A stretch of 5,147 nucleotides of DNA from Alphaproteobacteria bacterium (GTDB taxonomy: Bacteria; Pseudomonadota; Alphaproteobacteria; Sphingomonadales; Sphingomonadaceae), in NCBI GenBank assembly GCA_028293055.1, contig JAQGLD010000305.1:1-5147 (forward strand), given 5' to 3'. Position 1 is the stretch's first letter; each line of letters opens with the position of its first letter. Below are positions 1-5,147 of this stretch, in pieces. The notes under the pieces were generated by a model, which saw only the letters and a list, made by a program, of their open reading frames with translations, was not told where the DNA came from and did not search any database. The translations under genes were made by a program, and so were the position numbers.

Positions 1-153
1 CTCCACTGCCGCCTCGCCGGGCGGCCGGGCAAGATGGCCGGCCTCGAGCGATTCCTGCGCCACGCCGCCGGGCACCAGGATGTCTGGTTCTGCCGGCGCG
101 TCGACATCGCGCGGCACTGGCGGGAGAGGCATCCCGTGGGGGGCGTCGCATGA
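1..153 (+). CDS. puuE: Allantoinase PuuE, C-terminal 50 residues (5' end outside window)
   Basis: This is the tail of a reading frame open from the left edge, ending at TGA 151-153; 50 residues are visible. The segment starts LHCRLAGRPGKM, continues with GLERFLRHAAGHQDVWFCRR and ends near VDIARHW. The pattern 'LH-x-R-L-x-G-x-PGR, RFL, VW-x-C-RR-x-DIA-x-HW' matches my recollection of the C-terminus of PuuE, the cofactor-independent allantoinase recruited from the polysaccharide deacetylase fold. The family enzyme is cytoplasmic and hydrolyses (S)-allantoin to allantoate. The next gene is allantoicase, the following step, and its ATG overlaps this stop by four bases (ATGA), which strongly supports the call. 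The catalytic N-terminal motifs lie outside the window, so activity cannot be judged. Another deacetylase-family protein is the main alternative but is unlikely in this context. Confidence 0.82.
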   Translation, partial: LHCRLAGRPGKMAGLERFLRHAAGHQDVWFCRRVDIARHWRERHPVGGVA

Positions 154-1160
154 GCCGGTTCGACGATCTGCGCCGGCACCATATCGATCTCGCCCAACCC
201 CGGCTTGGTTCGGAGGTGGTTTATGCGACCGACGATTTCTTCGCCGAAAAGTCGCGACTGATCGACCCGTCCGATCCGGTCTTCCTCCCCGGCAAATATG
301 ATGACAACGGCAAGTGGATGGACGGTTGGGAGAGCCGGCGCAAGCGGATGCCCGGCCATGATTGGTGCGTGGTCCGGCTTGGCGTTCCGGGGCTCGTCGC
401 CGGGTTCGAGGTGGATACGAGCCATTTCACCGGCAATTACCCGCCGGGGGCGGAGATCGAGGTGTGCAGCAGCGATGCCGCGGTTCCGGACGACCAGGCC
501 GGATGGACCAATGTGACCGGGCGTCTCGCGCTCAACGGTGACGACCGAATCTATGTCCCGATCGCCCATGACGGGCCGGTGACCCATGTCCGCCTGCACA
601 TCTTCCCGGACGGCGGAGTCGCCCGGCTGAGGATCTGGGGGCGAGTGGCCAAGGACTGGTCGACCGTCCCCGACGATGCGCGGATCGACCTGCTGGCGAT
701 GGAGAATGGCGGGCGGGGCATCCTCGCGAATAACGAGCATTATGGCCGGGTCGAAAATCTCACCGCGCCGGGCCGCGGAATCAATATGGGCGACGGCTGG
801 GAGACACGCCGGCGTCGCGAGCCGGGTCATGACTGGGCCGTGCTCGAGCTCGGGACTTCGGGTCGGATCGACGAAGTCGTCGTCGACACTGCGCACTTCA
901 AGGGCAATTATCCGGACCGCTGTTTCCTCCAGGCCTCCGCCAATGCAGAGGGATCTCCGGAGGAGATCGCCGCCCAGGCGGAGGGCTGGCCGTTGCTGCT
1001 CGGCGAAAGCAAGCTGGAGGCGGACACGATTCATGTGTTTCGCGACGGCCTTGCCGATCTCGGCCCCGTTCGCTTCGTGCGGCTAATCATCATTCCCGAT
1101 GGTGGAGTCAGCCGGCTGCGGCTGTTCGGACGGGTTTCGCTCGGCGGTATCGGGTCGTGA
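150..1160 (+). CDS. alc: Allantoicase (allantoate amidinohydrolase)
   Basis: The 336-residue product hydrolyses allantoate to ureidoglycolate and urea, the step after PuuE; it should be cytoplasmic, and no signal peptide is seen. The protein is an internal duplication typical of allantoicases. Copy 1 has GWESRR at 59-64, GHDW at 69-72, DTSHFTGNYP at 89-98 and PDGGVARLRIWGR at 153-165. Copy 2 has GWETRR at 216-221, GHDW at 226-229, DTAHFKGNYP at 246-255 and PDGGVSRLRLFGR at 316-328. The N-terminal region with YATDDFFAEK (25-34) is also family-typical, and the length is normal. The start at 150 is chosen because it overlaps the puuE stop (ATGA), sits 6 nt after a G-run at 138-143, and gives the expected short leader before DLAQPRLG. 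Both repeats look intact. The urea and ureidoglycolate formed need urease and ureidoglycolate lyase (or equivalents), which are not in this window. Confidence 0.96.
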   Translation: MSRFDDLRRHHIDLAQPRLGSEVVYATDDFFAEKSRLIDPSDPVFLPGKYDDNGKWMDGWESRRKRMPGHDWCVVRLGVPGLVAGFEVDTSHFTGNYPPGAEIEVCSSDAAVPDDQAGWTNVTGRLALNGDDRIYVPIAHDGPVTHVRLHIFPDGGVARLRIWGRVAKDWSTVPDDARIDLLAMENGGRGILANNEHYGRVENLTAPGRGINMGDGWETRRRREPGHDWAVLELGTSGRIDEVVVDTAHFKGNYPDRCFLQASANAEGSPEEIAAQAEGWPLLLGESKLEADTIHVFRDGLADLGPVRFVRLIIIPDGGVSRLRLFGRVSLGGIGS

Positions 1161-1162
1161 AG

Positions 1163-1180
1163 CGCTCCTTTTCAGGAGCG
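1163..1180 (+). promoter_or_regulatory. Perfect hairpin enclosing the uraD ribosome binding site
   Basis: CGCTCCT (1163-1169) and AGGAGCG (1174-1180) are exact reverse complements separated by the four-base loop TTTC. The right arm contains the AGGAG Shine-Dalgarno (1174-1178), six bases before the uraD ATG at 1185, so a closed hairpin would hide the whole ribosome binding site. The left arm begins two bases after the alc stop (TGA 1158-1160), within reach of a ribosome terminating there. The inferred role is translational coupling of uraD to alc. There is no U-tract, so it does not look like an intrinsic terminator. The pairing is seen directly; the regulatory effect is inference. Confidence 0.55.
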
Positions 1181-1184
1181 ACAA

Positions 1185-1664
1185 ATGACTGAAGTTGCGG
1201 AAAGCGAGGCCTTCATCGCCCGCTACGGCGCCTTGTTCGAACATAGTCCCTGGGTGGTCGAGCGCGCCGCGGAACGGCTGCCCATGCCGGATATGCATGC
1301 CGGCCTGATGCAGGTCGTTCAGGATGCCACCCCCGCGGAGCAGCTCGCACTGATCCGCGCCCATCCCGAGCTGGCGGGAAAGGCGGCGATCGACGGGAGC
1401 CTGACGGACGCTTCGGCCGCCGAGCAGGCGAGCGCCGGGCTGGACCGGATGACCCCGCGGGAGTTCGAGCGTTTCCACATGCTCAACGCGTCCTATTCAG
1501 CCAAATTCGGCTTTCCTTTCATTATCTGCGTGCGCCTGACCGACAAGGCGGGCATCCTCGCCGCCATGGAAAGCCGCCTCACCAACGACCGCGACAGCGA
1601 GATCGCGACCGCGATCGAACAGATTGGCGAGATCGTCCGGCTGCGGCTGGAGGACATGGCGTGA
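1185..1664 (+). CDS. uraD: 2-oxo-4-hydroxy-4-carboxy-5-ureidoimidazoline (OHCU) decarboxylase
   Basis: The 159-residue cytosolic enzyme removes CO2 from OHCU to give (S)-allantoin, the last step of uricolysis. Family marks are FEHSPWVVE at 18-26, RAHPELAGK at 58-66 with H60 as the catalytic histidine by analogy to characterised UraD proteins, the E80-Q81 pair followed by AGLD at 84-87, and NASYSAKFGFPFI at 101-113, whose N-x2-Y-x2-KFGFPF core is the signature of the fold. A late ESRLTNDRDSE (129-139) matches the conserved substrate-contact region. The length is normal for the free-standing bacterial form. The start is fixed by a good AGGAG at 1174-1178; no earlier in-frame start is needed. 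It is the only gene here preceded by a real gap (24 nt), and its ribosome binding site lies in a hairpin. The downstream uraH supplies its substrate, and the two genes overlap by four bases. Confidence 0.97.
   Translation: MTEVAESEAFIARYGALFEHSPWVVERAAERLPMPDMHAGLMQVVQDATPAEQLALIRAHPELAGKAAIDGSLTDASAAEQASAGLDRMTPREFERFHMLNASYSAKFGFPFIICVRLTDKAGILAAMESRLTNDRDSEIATAIEQIGEIVRLRLEDMA
1649..1653 (+). promoter_or_regulatory. Shine-Dalgarno GGAGG for uraH, supporting a GTG start
   Basis: GGAGG lies seven bases before GTG 1661-1663, inside the last codons of uraD. The protein from this GTG begins MSSLSTHVLDT, the expected HIU hydrolase N-terminus. The ATG at 1656 is out of frame, and the next in-frame ATG (codon 12) would remove the catalytic His7. 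The GTG is therefore the real start. Confidence 0.8.
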
Positions 1665-1996
1665 GCAGCCTCTCCACCCATGTCCTCGACACGATGCACG
1701 GCCGCCCGGCCGCAGGCATGGCGCTGGTGCTGAGCGGGCCGGGGGGCGAGATCGCACGCGGGGCGACCAATGCCGACGGCCGCTGCCCCGATCTTGCGCA
1801 AAGGGACCTCGCGGCTGGCGCCTATGCGATCCGTTTCGCGGTAGCCGATTATTTCCGCGCTTCCGGTGTCGCCTTGCCCGATCCGCCCTTTCTCGATGGG
1901 GTCACGGTCGAATTCGGGATCAGCGCGGAGGGCGGTCATTATCACGTGCCCTTGCTCGTCTCGCCTTACGCTTACTCGACCTATCGGGGCAGCTAG
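1661..1996 (+). CDS. uraH: 5-hydroxyisourate hydrolase (transthyretin-related protein)
   Basis: The 111-residue protein hydrolyses 5-hydroxyisourate, the unstable product of urate oxidation, to OHCU. The N-terminal LSTHVLDTMHGRPA (4-17) carries His7; TNADGR (36-41) carries Arg41; and the C-terminus has HYHVPLL (93-99, His95) followed by SPYAYSTYRGS (101-111), ending in the family's hallmark YRGS tail. These His, Arg, His and C-terminal residues line the active site at the dimer interface in characterised HIU hydrolases and separate them from true transthyretins. No signal peptide is present, so it should be cytosolic; some enterobacterial relatives are periplasmic. Translation starts at GTG, overlapping the uraD stop as GTGA, with GGAGG upstream. 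The stop TAG 1994-1996 directly abuts the puuD ATG. It acts between PuuD and UraD. Confidence 0.97.
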   Translation: MSSLSTHVLDTMHGRPAAGMALVLSGPGGEIARGATNADGRCPDLAQRDLAAGAYAIRFAVADYFRASGVALPDPPFLDGVTVEFGISAEGGHYHVPLLVSPYAYSTYRGS

Positions 1997-3163
1997 ATGG
2001 CGTTCGATGTGGCCGAATGGCTCAATCTCGCCATTAGATGGCTGCACCTCACCACCGGAATCGCCTGGATCGGCTCGTCCTTCTATTTCGTCTGGCTCGA
2101 CAACCATTTGATCAAGCCGGCCGAGGGCGAAGCCTCGGGAGAATTGTGGTCGGTCCACGGCGGCGGCTTCTACCACAACCAGAAATACCAGGTCGCGCCG
2201 AGCCAGATGCCGGACCAGCTCCACTGGTTCAAATATGAGGCCTATTTCACCTGGATCAGCGGCTTCTCCCTGCTCGTCCTGGTCTATTATGTCGGCGCGC
2301 AAAGCTTCCTGATCGATCCGGCCAAGGCGGATCTGAGCCCGGGCGTGGCGATCGCGATCGGTCTCGGCGCGATCGCGGTCGGCTGGCTGGTCTACGAACT
2401 GCTCTGCCGCTCGATGGCGCAGGCCGGCAATCTCGTCATCGGCCTGTTCTGGTTCGTCTTCCTGCTCTGGTCCGCCTGGACGCTCGACGCTTTGTTCAGC
2501 TCGCGGGCAGCCTATCTTCATATCGGGGCGATGATCGGCACGGTGATGGTCGCCAATGTCTTCGTCGTCATCATCCCCAACCAGCGCAAGGTGGTGGCCG
2601 ACCTCATCGCCGGCCGGACGCCCGATCCGGCGCTCGGAGCGCAGGCCAAGCAGCGTTCGCTCCACAACAATTACATGACCCTGCCGGTGCTTTTCATCAT
2701 GATCAGCCCGCATTATCCGATGACCTACGGCGCCGACCGGCCCTGGCTGGTACTGGCGCTGCTCGGGCTGACCGGGATCGCGGTGCGTCATATCTTCAAC
2801 CTGAGAGGCCGCGGCCGGCCATTCGGCGGAGCGATCGCGGTGTCGGTCGTGCTCGGCCTCGCCAGCGCTGCCTATGTCACCCTCGAGAAGCGGCAAGCGT
2901 CCGCCCCCGCCGCGAGCTCCGGACCGGCCACCTTCGCCGAGGCCCAAGCGATCATCGCCAGCCGCTGCGCGGCGTGTCACAATGTCCCGAACCCGCCCAA
3001 GGGGGTGAAGCTGGACAGCTACGACCATATCCGCGCCGCCTCGGGCCGGATCAAGGCGATGGCGGTCGACACCAGGGTGATGCCGCTCGGCAATGCCACC
3101 GGCATGACCCGGGCCGAGCGCGACCGTCTCGGCGCCTGGATCGGGGCGGGGACTCGGAAATGA
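1997..3163 (+). CDS. puuD: Membrane-bound urate hydroxylase with C-terminal cytochrome c domain
   Basis: The 388-residue protein oxidises urate to 5-hydroxyisourate and should pass electrons through its own cytochrome c to the respiratory chain, rather than to O2 with H2O2 release as soluble uricase does. Residues 1-300 form the PuuD-type membrane domain (formerly DUF989). About eight hydrophobic segments are visible, near 11-33, 82-100, 117-136, 146-164, 174-194, 226-238, 248-266 and 277-296. Polar conserved-looking stretches are SVHGGGFYHNQKY (52-64), LHWFKYEAYFTW (75-86), NQRK (195-198) and LHNNYMTLP (222-230). An Ala/Ser/Pro linker (about 299-312) leads to a haem domain with CAACH at 324-328 (C324, C327, H328; bases 2966-2980). 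The likely axial methionine is M362 in VMPLGN (361-366), with M370 as an alternative. The length fits the full two-domain form. ATG 1997 follows the uraH stop with no gap; a weak GGGG at 1986-1989 may serve as ribosome binding site. The stop overlaps xdhA. Confidence 0.96.
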   Translation: MAFDVAEWLNLAIRWLHLTTGIAWIGSSFYFVWLDNHLIKPAEGEASGELWSVHGGGFYHNQKYQVAPSQMPDQLHWFKYEAYFTWISGFSLLVLVYYVGAQSFLIDPAKADLSPGVAIAIGLGAIAVGWLVYELLCRSMAQAGNLVIGLFWFVFLLWSAWTLDALFSSRAAYLHIGAMIGTVMVANVFVVIIPNQRKVVADLIAGRTPDPALGAQAKQRSLHNNYMTLPVLFIMISPHYPMTYGADRPWLVLALLGLTGIAVRHIFNLRGRGRPFGGAIAVSVVLGLASAAYVTLEKRQASAPAASSGPATFAEAQAIIASRCAACHNVPNPPKGVKLDSYDHIRAASGRIKAMAVDTRVMPLGNATGMTRAERDRLGAWIGAGTRK

Positions 3164-4596
3164 TCCGCTTCCTGCTCGACGGCGAAGTGATCGAGATCGC
3201 CGACCCTGATCCGACCGGCACATTGCTCGATCATCTTCGCTACCGCCTGCGCCGGACCGGCACCAAGGAAGGCTGCGCGGAGGGCGATTGTGGTGCCTGC
3301 ACGGTGGCCTTGGCCAGCCTGGGCGAGGACGATGTCGTGCGCTGGCGCGCGGTCAATGCCTGCATCCTGCTGCTGCCGATGCTGGACGGCAAGGCGCTGA
3401 TGACGGTGGAAAGCCTGTCGAGGGACGGCAGGTTACACCCGGTACAGCAGGCCCTGGCCGACGGCCACGGATCGCAATGCGGCTTCTGCACTCCCGGCTT
3501 CGTGATGTCGCTTTATGCGCGAAGCATCGCCGCCGAGGGGACCGAGGGCCTGGCGGTCGGGGATGTCATCGCCGGCAATCTGTGCCGCTGCACCGGCTAT
3601 GGCCCGATCCTCGCGGCCGGCGAGGCCAATCCGCCGCGACCGGCAGCTCCCGATCCAGAGCTGGCCGCTTCGCTCAAGGCGCTTCGGCGCTGCGATCCGC
3701 TGTTGCTTCGCTTTGCCGATCCGGAGAGCGGCAGCGTGCGCGAGGCGTTCGTGCCACGCAGTGCCGACCAGCTGGCGGCGCACCAGGTCGAGCATCCCGA
3801 AGCGCGGATCGTCGCCGGGGCGACCGACGTCGGGCTGTGGGTCACCAAGCAGCTACGCGAGCTTCCCTCGCTGACCTTTGTCGCCGATGTGCCCGAGCTG
3901 AAGCGGATCGAGGAACAGCCGGACGGCCTCACCCTGGGCGCGAGCGTGCGTTATTCCGAAGCGGCCGGCGCGCTGTTCCGCCTCCATCCCGATCTCGGCG
4001 AGCTGGTCAGGCGGATCGGCGGGCTCCAGGTCCGCAATGCCGGCACGATCGGCGGCAATATCGCCAACGGTTCGCCGATCGGCGACATGCCGCCGGCCTT
4101 GATCGCGCTCGGCGCGACATTGACCCTCCGCCGCGGCGAGGCGCGCCGGACGATCCCGCTCGAAAGCTTCTTCCTTGCTTATGGCGAGCAGGATCGCGCG
4201 CCCGGTGAGTGGGTGGAAGAGGTCCATATCCCGCGCCCCTCGGCTAAGGCCCTGGTCCGCATCGTCAAGCTGTCCAAGCGCCAGGATAGCGATATTTCCA
4301 GCCTTTGCGCAGCCTTCGTCCTGCCGATCCACGACGGCACGATCGGTGAAGCACGGGTCGCGTTCGGCGGAATGGCCGGGATTCCCGCTCGGGCGCCGCG
4401 CTGCGAGGCTGCGCTCAGCTCCAGGCCGTGGACGCTCGAGACGATCGAAGCGGCGGCGGGAGCGCTTCGCGAGGATTTCTCTCCGCTCGACGATCTGCGC
4501 GGTTCGGCCGAATATCGGCTGGAGGCCGCCGCCAATGTGCTGCGCCGCCTCTGGTACGAGCGGCAGGGCGATATTCCGAGCCTGGCTGATGTCTGA
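3160..4596 (+). CDS. xdhA: Xanthine dehydrogenase small subunit (2Fe-2S and FAD domains)
   Basis: This 478-residue subunit carries electrons from the molybdenum centre in XdhB through two 2Fe-2S clusters to FAD and then NAD+, in the oxidation of hypoxanthine and xanthine to urate. The plant-type ferredoxin cluster has GCAEGDCGAC (38-47: C39, C44, C47) with C68 as fourth ligand. The second cluster has QCGFC (C107, C110) and LCRC (C142, C144). The FAD domain shows IVAGATDVGLWVTKQ (217-231) and RNAGTIGGNIANGSPIGDMP (292-311), followed by the CO-dehydrogenase-flavoprotein C-terminal region to 478. All eight cluster cysteines are present, and the length is normal for a proteobacterial XdhA with the two domains fused. 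The ATG at 3160 overlaps the puuD stop (ATGA) and has GGGGA at 3148-3152. The frame stays open upstream to 2974, but that part lies within puuD's haem domain and resembles no XdhA sequence. Confidence 0.97.
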   Translation: MIRFLLDGEVIEIADPDPTGTLLDHLRYRLRRTGTKEGCAEGDCGACTVALASLGEDDVVRWRAVNACILLLPMLDGKALMTVESLSRDGRLHPVQQALADGHGSQCGFCTPGFVMSLYARSIAAEGTEGLAVGDVIAGNLCRCTGYGPILAAGEANPPRPAAPDPELAASLKALRRCDPLLLRFADPESGSVREAFVPRSADQLAAHQVEHPEARIVAGATDVGLWVTKQLRELPSLTFVADVPELKRIEEQPDGLTLGASVRYSEAAGALFRLHPDLGELVRRIGGLQVRNAGTIGGNIANGSPIGDMPPALIALGATLTLRRGEARRTIPLESFFLAYGEQDRAPGEWVEEVHIPRPSAKALVRIVKLSKRQDSDISSLCAAFVLPIHDGTIGEARVAFGGMAGIPARAPRCEAALSSRPWTLETIEAAAGALREDFSPLDDLRGSAEYRLEAAANVLRRLWYERQGDIPSLADV

Positions 4597-5147
4597 AGCC
4601 GATCCGATCCAGCCAGGCGCCGTCCATCAGCCGCTGCGTCACGACAGCGCCGACCTCCATGTCGCGGGCGCCGCTCTCTATGTCGACGATCTGCCCGAGC
4701 CGCCCGGTCTGCTCCACTGCGCCTTCGGCCATGCCAGCGACGGCCATTCCACACTCGTGACGCTCGATCTCGACGCGGTCCGCGCCGCTCCGGGGGTGGT
4801 CGCGGTCTTCACCGCCGCCGACATTCCCGGCGCCAATGATGTCAGCCCGGTCGCCGGGGACGACCGGCTGCTCGCCGACGGCGAGATACTCTATCCCGGC
4901 CAGCCCTTGTTCCTCGTCGCTGCGACCAGCTACCGGGCGGCGCGCTCTGCCGCCAGGCTGGGCAAGGCGGTCGTCGAGCCGCGCGCTGCGCTGATCACGA
5001 TCGCCGAGGCCGCAACGGCGCACTCGCTGATCGAGCCCAGCCAGACCATGCGCCGGGGCGATGCCGAAGCGGCGATCGGGGCGGCGCCGCACCGCCTGTC
5101 GGGCCGGGTCGCGATGGGCGGGCAGGAGCATTTCTACCTCGAGGGCC
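4589..5147 (+). CDS. xdhB: Xanthine dehydrogenase large (molybdopterin) subunit, N-terminal 186 residues
   Basis: The frame runs from ATG 4589 past the right edge; the complete protein would be expected near 750-800 residues. It is the catalytic subunit that binds the molybdenum cofactor and hydroxylates xanthine. The N-terminus MSEADPIQPG leads to HVAGAALYVDDLPEPPG (24-40), the usual opening of XdhB. VVAVFTAADIPGANDVSP (70-87) and ILYPGQPLFLVAA (100-112) follow, matching the aldehyde oxidase/xanthine dehydrogenase a/b hammerhead domain. The visible part ends in MGGQEHFYLEG (176-186). Q179 is equivalent to the molybdenum-site glutamine of characterised enzymes (Q767 in bovine, Q197 in Rhodobacter capsulatus), so the site looks competent as far as it is visible. 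The start overlaps the xdhA stop by eight bases in another frame, implying coupled translation. The purine-contacting Glu and Arg residues are beyond the window. A cofactor-insertion gene, xdhC, is expected downstream by analogy. Confidence 0.95.
   Translation, partial: MSEADPIQPGAVHQPLRHDSADLHVAGAALYVDDLPEPPGLLHCAFGHASDGHSTLVTLDLDAVRAAPGVVAVFTAADIPGANDVSPVAGDDRLLADGEILYPGQPLFLVAATSYRAARSAARLGKAVVEPRAALITIAEAATAHSLIEPSQTMRRGDAEAAIGAAPHRLSGRVAMGGQEHFYLEG

Noticed and set aside
80..301. Small plus-strand open frame across the puuE/alc junction
   Set aside because: Low-complexity Arg/Gly/Ser translation overlapping two supported genes in another frame; no ribosome binding site or domain.
1161..1184. 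Intrinsic terminator or internal promoter between alc and uraD
   Set aside because: The hairpin is short, has no T-run after it, and the 24-base gap is too small for a clear -35/-10 pair.
2348..2376. Repeated palindrome GCGATCGC (2348-2355, 2369-2376, also 2831-2838) considered as a protein-binding or iterated site
   Set aside because: Each copy falls on Ala-Ile or Ile-Ala codons in transmembrane helices of PuuD. Codon choice in GC-rich DNA explains it.
2974..3159. In-frame 62-codon upstream extension of xdhA
   Set aside because: It overlaps the cytochrome c domain of puuD in another frame and resembles no XdhA N-terminus. ATG 3160 has a stop/start overlap with puuD, a G-rich ribosome binding site and the expected MIRFLLDGE beginning.
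1493..3223. Long open frame of 576 codons on the minus strand, opposite uraD end, uraH, puuD and xdhA start
   Set aside because: The translation is rich in Asp, Arg, Glu, His and Gly with no recognisable domain, as expected from the antisense of a GC-rich membrane-protein gene. It spans four gene junctions, while the plus strand encodes well-conserved enzymes throughout.
4179..5131. Minus-strand open frames opposite the xdhA end and xdhB
   Set aside because: They are Arg/Ala/Gly-rich with no domain, and they lie opposite conserved XdhA and XdhB sequence; antisense shadows of GC-rich coding DNA.

Overview
The window is a solid, single-strand block of seven genes for oxidative purine breakdown, all on the + strand with almost no intergenic DNA. 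Two genes are cut by the window edges. The DNA is GC-rich, with strong G/C preference at third codon positions. The gene content (cytochrome c-linked urate hydroxylase, PuuE-type allantoinase, allantoicase, two-subunit xanthine dehydrogenase) points to a proteobacterium, most likely an alphaproteobacterium and plausibly a sphingomonad. That taxonomic call is inference from style and gene content, not from a marker gene.

Layout: 1-153, 3' end of puuE (allantoinase of the polysaccharide-deacetylase type). 150-1160, alc (allantoicase). 1161-1184, the only real intergenic gap, holding a perfect 7-bp hairpin over the ribosome binding site of the next gene. 1185-1664, uraD (OHCU decarboxylase). 1661-1996, uraH (5-hydroxyisourate hydrolase, GTG start). 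1997-3163, puuD (membrane urate hydroxylase with a C-terminal cytochrome c domain). 3160-4596, xdhA (2Fe-2S/FAD subunit of xanthine dehydrogenase). 4589-5147, 5' part of xdhB (molybdopterin subunit), running off the end.

Together the products make one continuous route. XdhAB oxidises hypoxanthine and xanthine to urate; PuuD oxidises urate to 5-hydroxyisourate; UraH opens this to OHCU; UraD decarboxylates OHCU to (S)-allantoin; PuuE hydrolyses allantoin to allantoate; Alc splits allantoate into ureidoglycolate and urea. Five of the six junctions are stop/start overlaps (4 or 8 nt) or directly abutting, so the genes are almost certainly one operon with coupled translation. Gene order is nearly the reverse of pathway order.

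No promoter, terminator, RNA gene, mobile element or CRISPR array is visible. I do not see an undescribed system: each gene belongs to a recognised family. The most interesting points are the RBS-masking hairpin before uraD, the topology of PuuD, and the matches between gene order here and natural eukaryotic gene fusions.
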